Shown here piece by piece: positions 53,889 to 62,994 of a stretch of DNA of 64,000 nucleotides. Every line of letters begins with the position of its first letter. The stretch's first letter is position 1. The DNA is taken from assembly GCF_014855515.1 (NCBI RefSeq), contig NZ_JACYFK010000002.1:372001-436000 (forward strand). Direction: 5' to 3'. The notes under the pieces were generated by a model. That model was not told the DNA's origin. It searched no databases and saw nothing but the letters and a program-made list of their open reading frames with translations. Source of the stretch: Euzebyella marina. GTDB taxonomy: Bacteria > Bacteroidota > Bacteroidia > Flavobacteriales > Flavobacteriaceae. The translations under genes and the position numbers were made by a program.

Positions 53889-55118
53889 TCAAACAGATTC
53901 TTTGGGATAACAGATATAATATTTGGTCACCGTATTGGAAAGTGCCTTTATATTAAGTTGATCCGAAGCCTTGGCGACATCCATCAATTTTCCGTTTTTC
54001 TTTTGAATATTAATGTGCTGTTTCTCTTGATCGTAGGCCTTGTTCTCAATCTCACCGGTGAAAACAAAATAAGAAGCCTCATGGGCCGATAGAGAAAATT
54101 GCTTTATTACTTTGTTCAAATATTTTTCTTCACGGATTTTGTCAATCGGCTTGTTCTTCAATTTTACCTTTAACAATTGCCGGTTTAAAATCATTTGACA
54201 AAGTTCAGAAAGAACAAAATCGTCATTCTTTTGCCAAGTTTTAATGGCCGATAAAATATCTACATCATCTAACTGAGCAAAAGTATTCAACACCTTCTCA
54301 TTAAAATTTTCAGATTCAATCTTGTTCTCAAGAAAAAACTGCAAGGGTTCACTACAGCTTTTAAGGTGTTCTTCCTTTAATATTTCTTTGGCGCGTTTCA
54401 AGACCCTTATTAATAATTGTTCGGCAACAATACCTGTCTTATGTAGATAAACCTGCCAATACATAAATCGGCGAGCGATGAGAAACTTTTCTACCGAATA
54501 AATGGCCTTTTCCTCAACTACTAAGTCTCCGTTCGCCACATTTAACATAGAGATAAGGCGTTCAGAATTGATATTTCCTTCGGCGACACCCGTATAGAAG
54601 CTATCTCTTTTAAGATAATCGAGCCGGTCCATATCAAGTTGGCTTGAAACTAATTGTACGAGAAACCTTTTGTCATACTGGCCCTTGAAGATGGCAATCG
54701 CAGTGTTCAATTTACCTTTAAAGGTTTTATTGAGCGACTCCATAAATTGGAGCGATATGAACTCATGACTGGTGCTCTCAACAATACTGTGCTCCATGGC
54801 ATGTGAAAAAGGCCCATGGCCTATGTCATGTAATAGTATGGCGCAATAAAGTCCGTTCTCTTCTTCTTGGGTAATTTCGACCCCCTTAAAGCGAAGTACC
54901 TGAACGGCCTTTTGCATTAAATGCATGCTACCTAAGGCATGATGAAACCGTGTGTGATGGGCCCCAGGATACACCAAATAGGAAAGGCCCATTTGAGAAA
55001 TTCGACGCAACCTTTGAAAGTACGGATGCGCTATTAAATCAAAAACTAGCGGATTGGGAATAGTAATAAATCCGTAAATTGGATCATTGAAGATTTTCAA
55101 TTTCCTAGAGGTCGTCAA
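53889..55118 (-). CDS. HD-domain phosphohydrolase
   Basis: A 409-residue protein related to SAMHD1/dGTPase-like HD hydrolases. Visible are FQRLRRISQMGLSYLVYPGAHHTRFHHALGSMHL and the metal motif LLHDIGHGPFSHAMEH (His-Asp), with downstream DMDRLDYLKRDSFYTGV. It starts at TTG (55118), since MTTSRKLKIFNDPIYGFI is the conserved beginning and no ATG precedes. Substrate is unknown. It lies 23 bases before lpxD and divergent from porX, across 145 bases that hold an inverted repeat. Confidence 0.9.
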   Translation of the reverse strand: MTTSRKLKIFNDPIYGFITIPNPLVFDLIAHPYFQRLRRISQMGLSYLVYPGAHHTRFHHALGSMHLMQKAVQVLRFKGVEITQEEENGLYCAILLHDIGHGPFSHAMEHSIVESTSHEFISLQFMESLNKTFKGKLNTAIAIFKGQYDKRFLVQLVSSQLDMDRLDYLKRDSFYTGVAEGNINSERLISMLNVANGDLVVEEKAIYSVEKFLIARRFMYWQVYLHKTGIVAEQLLIRVLKRAKEILKEEHLKSCSEPLQFFLENKIESENFNEKVLNTFAQLDDVDILSAIKTWQKNDDFVLSELCQMILNRQLLKVKLKNKPIDKIREEKYLNKVIKQFSLSAHEASYFVFTGEIENKAYDQEKQHINIQKKNGKLMDVAKASDQLNIKALSNTVTKYYICYPKESV

Positions 55119-55142
55119 AATATTGGAGTTTTCCTTTTTGTA

Positions 55143-55178
55143 AACGCCAAAGTTAATTAAAAGAAGATGTTTGGCGTT
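55143..55178. promoter_or_regulatory. 9-bp inverted repeat in the HD/porX divergent promoter
   Basis: AACGCCAAA (55143-55151), 18 bases, TTTGGCGTT (55170-55178). The left arm overlaps a minus-strand TAACTTTG (55155-55148), a match to TAnnTTTG, 29 bases before the HD gene start. A repressor could bind here. Confidence 0.5.
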
Positions 55179-55263
55179 CGAATAAGATTTTTTTCTAACT
55201 ATCGAAAAAGCCCTTAAACTTGCATCATTTTTGAAAATCTACTAATAATCGAAAAGTCAGAGA

Positions 55264-56805
55264 ATGAATAAAATTTCCATTCTATGGGTCGACGATGAAA
55301 TCGATCTTCTCAAACCTCATATCATATTTTTAGAAGGAAAGAACTATCAGGTTTTTACTTGTAAAAGCGGCCAAGAAGCTTTGGAAAAATTGCGAGAAAC
55401 CAGTGTTGATATTGTTTTCTTAGATGAAAATATGCCCGGTATTTCAGGTTTGGAAACCCTGAACGAGATAAAGCTGATAGATGCCTCTTTGCCCATAGTG
55501 ATGATTACTAAAAGTGAAGAGGAATTTATTATGGAAGAGGCCATCGGGTCAAAAATTGCCGATTACTTGATCAAGCCAGTAAATCCTCATCAAATACTAT
55601 TGTCCTTAAAAAAGAACTTAGACCATTCTAGGTTGGTTTCGGAAAAAACAACTGCCAATTATCAGCAAGAGTTTCGTAAGATAGCTATGGATCTTTCAAT
55701 GGTGAATACGGTCGATGAATGGATCGATCTTTACAAACGACTGATTTATTGGGAAATGCGGTTAGAAGATATTGAAGATAACAGCATGTTTGAGATACTC
55801 GAATCTCAAAAAACAGAGGCCAACAATCACTTCGGTAAGTTCGTAGACCGTAATTATATTGACTGGTTTCATGGCGACGGGCCCATAATGTCTCATACTC
55901 TATTTAAAGAGTGGATCCAGCCAGAATTAGATGACAACCCAACCCTATTGGTAGTCATCGATAATCTGAGGTACGATCAGTGGTATGCATTCGAAGACAC
56001 TATATCGGCTTTTTATAAAAAATCAAAGGAGAATTCTTATTTCAGCATCTTGCCAACAGCTACCCAATATGCCCGAAATGCCATATTTTCTGGATTGATG
56101 CCATTGGATATGGAAAAAAAGTATCCGCAATGGTGGAAAAACGATACAGACGATGGCGGCAAGAATCTACATGAATCTGATTTTTTAGAGGCACAAATAA
56201 AAAGATTAGGCCTCGATTTGAAATGGGAATACCATAAGATTAGCAGCCTGAAACAAGGCAAGCAATTGTCGCAAAACTTTAAATCGCAAAAGGAGAATGA
56301 TCTAACGGTTATCGTCTACAATTTTGTAGATATGTTGTCACATTCCAAAACCGAAATGGAGGTTATCAAAGAATTGGCAAGTAACGACAAGGCCTATAGA
56401 AGTCTTACGCAAAGTTGGTTTAAAAATTCCCCTCTTTTAGAAATTATTCAGCAAGCGCAATTATTAGGAATGAAGCTGATTATTACTACTGACCACGGCA
56501 CCATTAATGTTAAGCAACCAAGTAAAGTTATTGGGGATAAAGACACCAGTCTCAATCTAAGATATAAAACGGGGCGTAGTCTAACTTTTGAAGATAAGGA
56601 TGTTCTGGCAGCTAGGGATCCAGAAAAAATTCATTTACCTAGAATTAATGTGAGCAGCTCTTTTATTTTCGCAAAGAACGATTTGTTCTTTGCTTACCCT
56701 AATAATTATAACCACTACGTAAGTTATTATCGAAATACTTATCAGCATGGCGGGGTTTCTTTAGAGGAAATGATTATACCCTTTGTTGTACTTTCGCCAA
56801 AATAA
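55264..56805 (+). CDS. porX: PorX, type IX secretion response regulator with PglZ domain
   Basis: Two-domain regulator of 513 residues. Residues 1-120 are a receiver (D10-D11, phospho-acceptor D54 in FLDENMPG, K104 in LIKPVNP). Residues about 200-513 are a PglZ/alkaline-phosphatase-superfamily effector, with VVIDNLRYDQW and metal-binding TTDHGTINV. PorX controls T9SS genes with PorY and the sigma factor SigP in Porphyromonas and Flavobacterium, and acts as a nucleotide phosphodiesterase; this is family knowledge. No PorY kinase is nearby. tsaE follows 14 bases downstream. Confidence 0.95.
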   Translation: MNKISILWVDDEIDLLKPHIIFLEGKNYQVFTCKSGQEALEKLRETSVDIVFLDENMPGISGLETLNEIKLIDASLPIVMITKSEEEFIMEEAIGSKIADYLIKPVNPHQILLSLKKNLDHSRLVSEKTTANYQQEFRKIAMDLSMVNTVDEWIDLYKRLIYWEMRLEDIEDNSMFEILESQKTEANNHFGKFVDRNYIDWFHGDGPIMSHTLFKEWIQPELDDNPTLLVVIDNLRYDQWYAFEDTISAFYKKSKENSYFSILPTATQYARNAIFSGLMPLDMEKKYPQWWKNDTDDGGKNLHESDFLEAQIKRLGLDLKWEYHKISSLKQGKQLSQNFKSQKENDLTVIVYNFVDMLSHSKTEMEVIKELASNDKAYRSLTQSWFKNSPLLEIIQQAQLLGMKLIITTDHGTINVKQPSKVIGDKDTSLNLRYKTGRSLTFEDKDVLAARDPEKIHLPRINVSSSFIFAKNDLFFAYPNNYNHYVSYYRNTYQHGGVSLEEMIIPFVVLSPK

Positions 56806-56819
56806 ATTAGTTGACTATA

Positions 56820-57230
56820 ATGGAATTAATCTATAAGGAAGAGGATTTAGAGTTGGTGGCCAAAAAAGTTCTGAAAGAATTGAAGAGCAATGTGGTACTT
56901 TTTTATGCTCCAATGGGTGCCGGAAAAACAACGCTTATAAAAGCTTTGGTAAAGCAGTTAGGCGGAACTGACTCAGGAAGTAGTCCTACCTTTGGTATAG
57001 TTAATGAATATCATGATAAGCAGGGTAAACAACTAGCGTATCATTTTGATTTTTATCGGTTAAATGATGAGATGGAAGCATTAGATTTAGGTCTAGAAGA
57101 CTATTTGAGCCAGCCTGGTTTTGTATTTATCGAATGGCCTGAGAAAATACCAACCCTTATTAGTTCTGATTATCAGAAACTTAAGATTGAAATCTTAGAT
57201 TTTCATACAAGAAAACTTCATCTTGCTTAG
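56820..57230 (+). CDS. tsaE: tRNA threonylcarbamoyladenosine modification ATPase
   Basis: ATPase that, with TsaB and TsaD, makes t6A at tRNA position 37. A 136-residue protein with Walker A APMGAGKTTLIKAL and Walker B region VFIEWPEKIP, GTDSGSSPTFGIVNEY and HFDFYRL, all diagnostic. The ATG at 56820 is used; a TTG at 56811 is in frame. It follows porX with 14 bases between and may share its transcript. Cytosolic. Confidence 0.94.
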   Translation: MELIYKEEDLELVAKKVLKELKSNVVLFYAPMGAGKTTLIKALVKQLGGTDSGSSPTFGIVNEYHDKQGKQLAYHFDFYRLNDEMEALDLGLEDYLSQPGFVFIEWPEKIPTLISSDYQKLKIEILDFHTRKLHLA

Positions 57231-57383
57231 ATTTCAAATATTTTGTTCTATTTTGTGCTCGTGCACATCGCTATTGCATAAATTTTATTGCTCTTGTTTC
57301 GTTAAAATCGACAAAAAGTTCAATTTTATCGATTAAGTACGTTTTTTTTCAGATGTATAACATTTTTTTGGTGGTTTTTTTCC

Positions 57384-57391
57384 TACTTTTG
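57384..57391 (+). promoter_or_regulatory. Promoter -7 element of the small lipoprotein gene
   Basis: TACTTTTG matches TAnnTTTG, 43 bases before the ATG at 57435. TTTG at 57367-57370 lies 13 bases upstream, which is shorter than usual. Confidence 0.5.
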
Positions 57392-57434
57392 TAAGTGTAA
57401 TAACCTTTTTATTAACCGAAAAAAACCCTCGAAA

Positions 57435-57578
57435 ATGAAAAAATTCGTGTTTGGCCTTATGGCAAGTGTAGCATTGTTAGCTGTTTCATGTGATTCTGCA
57501 ACTACAGCAGATGACGATAGCCTTTATGAAACGCATAGTGTTGACAAAAAGAAGGCTGCAAAAGCTGTAAGGGCTTAA
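57435..57578 (+). CDS. Small lipoprotein, 47 residues
   Basis: A short frame below common ORF cut-offs but well supported. It begins MKKFVFGLMASVALLAVSC, a classical signal peptide with the lipobox Cys19. The mature part (28 residues) starts with acidic DSATTADDD and ends in a basic KKKAAKAVRA. It has its own TAnnTTTG promoter element and a strong terminator 22 bases after the stop, so it is a separate transcript. Function is unknown; small abundant lipoproteins of this kind may strengthen the envelope. Confidence 0.8.
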   Translation: MKKFVFGLMASVALLAVSCDSATTADDDSLYETHSVDKKKAAKAVRA

Positions 57579-57600
57579 GCAAGATCATTAAAAAGAATGC

Positions 57601-57633
57601 AAAAAGGCGATTCGTTTACGTGTCGCCTTTTTT
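57601..57633 (+). terminator. Terminator of the small lipoprotein gene
   Basis: AAAAAGGCGA (57601-57610) and TCGCCTTTTT (57623-57632) form a 10-bp stem with a 12-base loop, followed by T. Confidence 0.88.
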
Positions 57634-57686
57634 ATTGCAATAAATATTTATTTTTTTTGTTATGTACATGTCGATGTACAGTTCAC

Positions 57687-58343
57687 ATGGGAGAGAAAAA
57701 GATAGTTAGAAGAAAATTGATTTTAGAGGGTGTAATCGCGTTGATTATCACCGTTTCTCCGATTATTTTCTATTCATACAAGTATCTTCCTTTTAATGAA
57801 GATGAAACCTGGTCTTTTTTGGGCATGCATTTTACCGATAACGGCTATGGTGAAATCTCAATGGCCTTCTATTTTTATTTAAGTAAAATTATTCCTCTTG
57901 TACTACTGATTATATGGTTCTCTACCTGTAAAAGATGGTGGTACCATGCCATTCTTATTCCTATAGCCATGTATAGTTTTCAACTGTATAGTGTACTTGT
58001 AGAAGACATCAAAAAAATAGATGAAAATGAAATCATGTACCTTTTAGGTGTATGTATGGTAGTCATACCTATTGTCTATTTTATCAGAATCAAACTGGTT
58101 GATAAATATGTTCATGGCATAGACCTAGAAGCCATGGAAGCAGAACTTAAGGAACTCAAGGATAAACAGGCTAGAGAAAAGGCCAAAAAACTCAAGCTAC
58201 AATCAAATGAAGATGTGATGGATGAAGAAATTCTTCCGTCGATTTCAGAAGAGTTGGATGAAAAGCTTTCTACTCATAAAATAGGCTCTAAGATTAAAGA
58301 AGTTCAAGGGCAATTAAACGATTGGCTTCAAATAAAATCTTAA
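57687..58343 (+). CDS. Four-helix membrane protein with C-terminal coiled coil
   Basis: A 218-residue protein with predicted membrane helices at about 11-29, 57-76, 83-101 and 118-135, then a charged, coiled-coil-like tail (residues 146-218, AMEAELKELKDKQAREKAKKLK). The ATG at 57687 is preferred, because an upstream in-frame ATG at 57597 lies inside the terminator region. I recognise no family. It is a single gene between tsaE/lipoprotein and ald. Confidence 0.75.
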   Translation: MGEKKIVRRKLILEGVIALIITVSPIIFYSYKYLPFNEDETWSFLGMHFTDNGYGEISMAFYFYLSKIIPLVLLIIWFSTCKRWWYHAILIPIAMYSFQLYSVLVEDIKKIDENEIMYLLGVCMVVIPIVYFIRIKLVDKYVHGIDLEAMEAELKELKDKQAREKAKKLKLQSNEDVMDEEILPSISEELDEKLSTHKIGSKIKEVQGQLNDWLQIKS

Positions 58344-58454
58344 GCATTTAACTTCGAATAGTTAACTGCACCTTAAATTAAAATCTCTTTTCCATTCCAC
58401 AAATTGTCGTATTTTTACTGTTAATCCAAACTTTGCGATTAGCAAACCTAGACC

Positions 58455-59654
58455 ATGAGCCAACCTGCCTCACCATTCAGCAAGCAACAGTTACTTCCGC
58501 AAGAAGAAACCTTAGAAGTTTTCAAACAAAAAAGAGAGCTTTATATAGGTATACCCCGCGAAAACCAATATCAAGAGCAACGAATCTGTTTGACACCCGA
58601 TGCAGTAAACGCAATTACCTCAAACGGACATAAGGTCTTAATAGAATCGGGAGCTGGAGATGGTGCTCATTACACCGATTTAGATTATACCAATGCGGGA
58701 GCGGAAATCACACGAGATACTAAGAAAGTATTTTCTTGTCCCCTACTACTCAAGGTTGAGCCTCCCACCGTTTCAGAAATAGAATTGTTGAATCCGCAAG
58801 CGACGGTTATTTCCGCATTGCAATTAAAAACGCAAAAGAAAGAATATTTTGAAAAGCTGGCCAAAAAGCGAGTTACGGCCATTGCTTTTGAATATATTAG
58901 GGATGAGGATGGAAAATACCCTGCCGTTCGTTCTTTAAGTGAAATAGCTGGAATATCATCCGTTTTGATTGCATCTGAAATTATGGCGGCTACCAACGAC
59001 GGTAATGGTTTAATGTTCGGTAATATAAGTGGCGTTCCCCCTGTAGAGGTAGTTATTATCGGTGCGGGAACCGTTGGGGAATTTGCTGCCAGATCAGCTT
59101 TGGGGCTCGGGGCCAACGTTAGAATTTTTGACAACTCAATAACCAAACTGAGAAATATTCAGGCGCACCTAAGGCAAACGGTTTATACTTCGACCATTCA
59201 GCCCAAGAATTTAATCAAAGCACTCAAGCGCTGTGATGTGGCCATTGGTGCAACGCGAGGAAAAGACAGATCGCCAGTTGTTGTTACCTCTACCATGGTT
59301 GAGCAGATGAAAAAAGGTGCCGTAATAATAGATGTCAGTATCGATATGGGAGGCTGTTTTGAAACCAGTGAAGTCACCAATCACACCAAACCGACAATAG
59401 AAAAATTTGGGGTAATTCATTACGGGGTGCCTAATATCCCATCGCGCTATCCGAAGACGGCAACCTTATCCATCAGTAACATTTTTACACCTTATCTATT
59501 GGAATTAGGTGAAAATGGGGGAATGGAAAATGCCTTGAGATTTAATAAAGGGCTTAGAAACGGACTTTATATGTATCACGGAATTCTAACCAACAAATCG
59601 GTCGGTGAATGGTTTGATCTTCAGTACAGCGATATTAATTTTCTGATTTTTTAA
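58455..59654 (+). CDS. ald: Alanine dehydrogenase
   Basis: NAD-dependent enzyme interconverting alanine with pyruvate and ammonia. The 399-residue protein has an N-terminal extension, then YIGIPRENQYQEQRICLTPDAV, catalytic-domain segment GAGDGAHYTDLDY, the Rossmann motif VIIGAGTVGEFAARSALGLGANV and DVSIDMGGCFETS. The Ald/PNT family fits. Extension of about 30 residues at the N-terminus is common in Bacteroidota. It is followed by a DUF4258 gene 91 bases downstream. Confidence 0.93.
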   Translation: MSQPASPFSKQQLLPQEETLEVFKQKRELYIGIPRENQYQEQRICLTPDAVNAITSNGHKVLIESGAGDGAHYTDLDYTNAGAEITRDTKKVFSCPLLLKVEPPTVSEIELLNPQATVISALQLKTQKKEYFEKLAKKRVTAIAFEYIRDEDGKYPAVRSLSEIAGISSVLIASEIMAATNDGNGLMFGNISGVPPVEVVIIGAGTVGEFAARSALGLGANVRIFDNSITKLRNIQAHLRQTVYTSTIQPKNLIKALKRCDVAIGATRGKDRSPVVVTSTMVEQMKKGAVIIDVSIDMGGCFETSEVTNHTKPTIEKFGVIHYGVPNIPSRYPKTATLSISNIFTPYLLELGENGGMENALRFNKGLRNGLYMYHGILTNKSVGEWFDLQYSDINFLIF

Positions 59655-59745
59655 ATCAAACCTAAGCGGGAAAACATACCTAATTTTGCCAAGCTTATTT
59701 GTATTTTTGTGGCCTTCTAAAAATTAGTTCATAAGATTTTATTAG

Positions 59746-60126
59746 ATGGCTTTTTTAAAACGTCTTGGTTTTTATTTAGTGGGATTATCGATAGGTATTG
59801 TCTTTCTCACCTTTTTCCTTAAAAACAAATCTGAAGAGACCGGAACAGAGTTTTGCTACTTTCCGAATTGTCGTGCTATAAAAGACTTAAGCAGCAAGCC
59901 TATTTCATTTTCGGAAGAGATTGAAAAATCAATTCAAAATCAGCAATTGGATACCTTGGATATTTCTAATTTTCTCAAGGACGGTAATGTTGATTTTGGT
60001 AAAAGTGATACACAATCAACCCCATGCAAAATCTATATCGTTGAGGGTACATTAAAAGGAAAAGCTTCCGTTTTGCAATTCAAAAATTGCAGGGAAAAAG
60101 TCGTTCTAGAGAAGATTTTGGAATAA
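59746..60126 (+). CDS. DUF4258-like membrane protein
   Basis: A 126-residue protein with one N-terminal membrane helix (residues about 8-26) and a soluble domain with four Cys (FCYFPNC, TPCKIY, KNCREK). The domain resembles DUF4258, which is of unknown function. Orientation suggests the domain is periplasmic. The gene follows ald with 91 bases between and converges on the proline dehydrogenase gene. Confidence 0.75.
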   Translation: MAFLKRLGFYLVGLSIGIVFLTFFLKNKSEETGTEFCYFPNCRAIKDLSSKPISFSEEIEKSIQNQQLDTLDISNFLKDGNVDFGKSDTQSTPCKIYIVEGTLKGKASVLQFKNCREKVVLEKILE

Positions 60127-60175
60127 AAAAACCGTTGTTTCTATCCTAAACTGAATTTAAAATATCTGAAAAGTA

Positions 60176-61342
60176 TTATATTTTTCTACGCTTTCTTTCT
60201 TTCTCCAATAAATCAAGTTCTCTACTGGTCTGTCCGGCGACCGAAGTGTTTTCGTCTGCACGTCTTATTAGGTAAGGCATTACATCTCGTACTGGTCCGA
60301 AAGGTAAGTATTTGGCAACTTTATATCCCCTGGCCGCCAAATTAAACGATATATGATCGCTCATACCATATAATTGACCGAACCATACCCTATTATCGTC
60401 ATTCTTTATTCCGCGGTCATTCATTAACTCCATCAACCTATAACTACTATTTTCATTATGGGTACCGGCGAAAATTTCAATATCTTCTAAATGGTCGACC
60501 ATATAGGTAATGGCATTGTCGAAATTAACATCGGTTTCTTGCTTTGATGCACAGATTGGTGTGGCATAACCTTTTTCTTCAGCCCTTTCGTTTTCTTTCT
60601 CCATGTACGCGCCACGTACTACTTTGAAACCAAGCTTAAAGCCTTCTTCTCTGGCCTTTTTATGAAGGTTTTTAAGATAATCCAATCGGTCCCAACGATA
60701 CATTTGTAACGTATTGAAAACAATGGTTTTTTCTTTATTGTACTTGCGCATCATGTCCTCTACCAAAAGGTCCGCCGCATCCTGAATCCAGCTTTCCTCG
60801 GCATCTACTAATAAAGATACCCCCAGTTCATGGGCACGTTTGCAGGTTTTATCAAATCGATTTAGCACTCTCTGCCATTCTTCCTGTTCTTCTGCAGTAA
60901 GTGTTTTACCTTTATTAACTTTATGAAATAGCGAAAATCGTCCGTAGCCAGTAGGCTTGAAAACCGCAAAAGGAATAGCATCTTTTTCCTTCACAAAATC
61001 CAACACCTTTAAAACCATGGCCAAGGCATCGTCTAGCGGATCTTCGGTATCTTTTCCTTCCACAGAATAATCAAGTACCGAACATACATTCTTCTCATAC
61101 ATTCGATCTACTGTAGGCAAACAATCAAACTCGTTTACACCTCCACAAAAATGATCAAAAACCGTAGCCCGGATCAATTTCTCTACCGGCAAATGAGTTT
61201 TAATGGCAAAGTTCGTAATAGCCTTGCCAATTCTGACCAATGGTTCATTGGCAATCATTTTAAAAATAAAATAAGCGCGCTCAAGTTCCGAATCGGTTTT
61301 CAACGCAAAAGCCGTAGCAGTGTCTTCGAATATTCGCTTCAT
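60176..61342 (-). CDS. Proline dehydrogenase
   Basis: FAD-dependent enzyme that oxidises proline to pyrroline-5-carboxylate. A 388-residue monofunctional ProDH. Family motifs are VDAEESWIQDAAD, FKVVRGAYMEKENERAEEKGY, GTHNENSSYRLMELM, FGQLYGMSDHISFNLAARGYKVAKYLPFGPV and PYLIRRADENTSVAGQ, the last with the substrate-binding Arg pair. Membrane association is peripheral. No P5C dehydrogenase is nearby. It is divergent from aroB with a candidate promoter at 61365. Confidence 0.93.
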   Translation of the reverse strand: MKRIFEDTATAFALKTDSELERAYFIFKMIANEPLVRIGKAITNFAIKTHLPVEKLIRATVFDHFCGGVNEFDCLPTVDRMYEKNVCSVLDYSVEGKDTEDPLDDALAMVLKVLDFVKEKDAIPFAVFKPTGYGRFSLFHKVNKGKTLTAEEQEEWQRVLNRFDKTCKRAHELGVSLLVDAEESWIQDAADLLVEDMMRKYNKEKTIVFNTLQMYRWDRLDYLKNLHKKAREEGFKLGFKVVRGAYMEKENERAEEKGYATPICASKQETDVNFDNAITYMVDHLEDIEIFAGTHNENSSYRLMELMNDRGIKNDDNRVWFGQLYGMSDHISFNLAARGYKVAKYLPFGPVRDVMPYLIRRADENTSVAGQTSRELDLLEKERKRRKI

Positions 61343-61364
61343 TCCTTCGTGTTAAAAATGGGGG

Positions 61365-61372
61365 CAAATATA
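61365..61372 (-). promoter_or_regulatory. Candidate -7 element of proline dehydrogenase
   Basis: TATATTTG on the minus strand matches TAnnTTTG, 22 bases before the ATG. TTTG at 61400-61397 lies 24 bases upstream, slightly long. Confidence 0.45.
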
Positions 61373-61469
61373 AAGACACAATTTATATTACTGGCCCAAA
61401 AAATATCCTTTATTTTGCACTTAACATTTTATAAAGATTTCCGCTTAGTACAATCATTTACAAATCATC

Positions 61470-62534
61470 ATGCAATCTATAATTTCAGACTCTTACGCCG
61501 TTCATTTCAATCAAAGAGCCTATGATGCCCTGAACAACCACCTTATTGAGAATACATATTCAAAGGTATTTATAATGGTAGATGAAAATACCCATGAGCA
61601 CTGCTTGCCCAGTTTCATGGCCCATTTACGAGGTGATTATGAATTTGAAATAATTGAAATAGAGTCTGGTGAAATTAACAAGAATATAGAAACCTGCACG
61701 CAGGTCTGGCATGTACTTTCAGAATTGGATGGTGACCGCAAAAGTTTGTTAATCAATCTTGGAGGTGGCGTTCTTACCGACTTAGGCGGTTTTGTAGCAT
61801 CTACCTTTAAAAGGGGAATCAATTTTATAAATGTGCCTACTACCCTACTATCAATGGTCGACGCCTCAGTCGGCGGCAAAACTGGAGTAGATCTTGGAAG
61901 CCTGAAAAATCAGATAGGTGTTATTAATCAACCCGAAATGGTTCTTATAGTGACAGATTTTCTAAAAACTTTAGATGAGCGCCAATTGCAAAGTGGCTAT
62001 GCCGAAATGCTCAAACATGGTTTGATCAAAGATTCAAATTATTGGAACCAGCTTAAGTCAATTTCATCTTTCAACCTATTAGATGATTTAATCTATCATT
62101 CGGTAACCATCAAGAATGAGGTTGTAATTGAAGACCCAACAGAGCAAAATTTACGAAAGATTTTGAATTTCGGACACACCTTGGGGCATGCCATCGAATC
62201 GTATTGTCTCGAAAATGTAGATAAAGAGACACTGTTGCACGGAGAGGCCATTGCTATAGGCATGATTTTAGAAGGATATCTCTCTAAAGAACTGACCGAG
62301 CTGCCGACTGAAGATTTAGAAGATATCAAGACCACTTTTTTGAGTAGATATGAGAAGGTAGATTTTACGGACAACGATATTGACTCTATCTTGGAATTAT
62401 TGAAATTTGACAAAAAAAATTCGCACGGTAAAATCAATTTTGTGTTGCTAAACGGCATTGGAGAACCGGCTATTGATGTTCAAGTTCCTGGTGAACTATT
62501 TAAAGCTGCATTCGCATACTACGCTGAAAATTAA
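61470..62534 (+). CDS. aroB: 3-dehydroquinate synthase
   Basis: NAD- and zinc-dependent second step of the shikimate pathway. The 354-residue protein has NLGGGVLTDLGGFVASTFKRGI, PTTLLSMVDASVGGKTG, zinc ligands in RKILNFGHTLGHAIE and HGEAIAIGM, and the C-terminal helical domain. Length is normal. It is divergent from the proline dehydrogenase gene, 127 bases apart, and is followed 129 bases later by a conserved small gene. Confidence 0.95.
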   Translation: MQSIISDSYAVHFNQRAYDALNNHLIENTYSKVFIMVDENTHEHCLPSFMAHLRGDYEFEIIEIESGEINKNIETCTQVWHVLSELDGDRKSLLINLGGGVLTDLGGFVASTFKRGINFINVPTTLLSMVDASVGGKTGVDLGSLKNQIGVINQPEMVLIVTDFLKTLDERQLQSGYAEMLKHGLIKDSNYWNQLKSISSFNLLDDLIYHSVTIKNEVVIEDPTEQNLRKILNFGHTLGHAIESYCLENVDKETLLHGEAIAIGMILEGYLSKELTELPTEDLEDIKTTFLSRYEKVDFTDNDIDSILELLKFDKKNSHGKINFVLLNGIGEPAIDVQVPGELFKAAFAYYAEN

Positions 62535-62663
62535 GTTCATATACTAAAAACAACCATTTACAACTCTTTGGAATTTTCTATTTAAAAATTATATAGATTA
62601 GGTAAGGATTTCAGATAGACCAAAACCTAATTAAATTTTTAAACTATTTAACCCCACAGAGTT

Positions 62664-62993
62664 ATGTTGCGTAAACTTGTTGATTACAAAAAGCTTGACC
62701 ATGAACTGGCAGCTCTTTTAATTGAAACCTACCCTGATGGGTACGGTGACGACGATTTGATTGTCTTTAAGAACCTTCAAGGTGAAACTGTTCAGGCCGT
62801 TGAATTGAGAACCACTGATACCGTTTACTTAGTTAAGATCAGTAAAAGCCTTTCCGATTTTATTGCCAATTTCGATGAGACCATTGAACGTGAGTTGGAA
62901 TCAAAGCCTGAAAAAGTTCATGATAGTTCAGATGCAGATGAATTTGATCCAGGACTGGAAACCGACATGGAACTGGATGAAGATTTAGATTAA
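62664..62993 (+). CDS. Small acidic protein of unknown function
   Basis: A 109-residue protein without signal peptide. It has an N-terminal region LDHELAALLIETYPDGYGDDDLIVFKN, a strand-rich centre (GETVQAVELRTTDTVYLVKIS) and an acidic tail (DSSDADEFDPGLETDMELDEDLD). I recognise no named family, though it looks like a conserved flavobacterial protein. Its stop is separated by 1 base from the convergent YihY stop. Confidence 0.75.
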   Translation: MLRKLVDYKKLDHELAALLIETYPDGYGDDDLIVFKNLQGETVQAVELRTTDTVYLVKISKSLSDFIANFDETIERELESKPEKVHDSSDADEFDPGLETDMELDEDLD

Positions 62994-62994
62994 C

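Noticed and set aside
55264-56805. PglZ domain as a sign of a BREX phage-defence locus
   Set aside because: The PglZ domain is fused to a receiver domain, the PorX architecture, and no other BREX gene is present.
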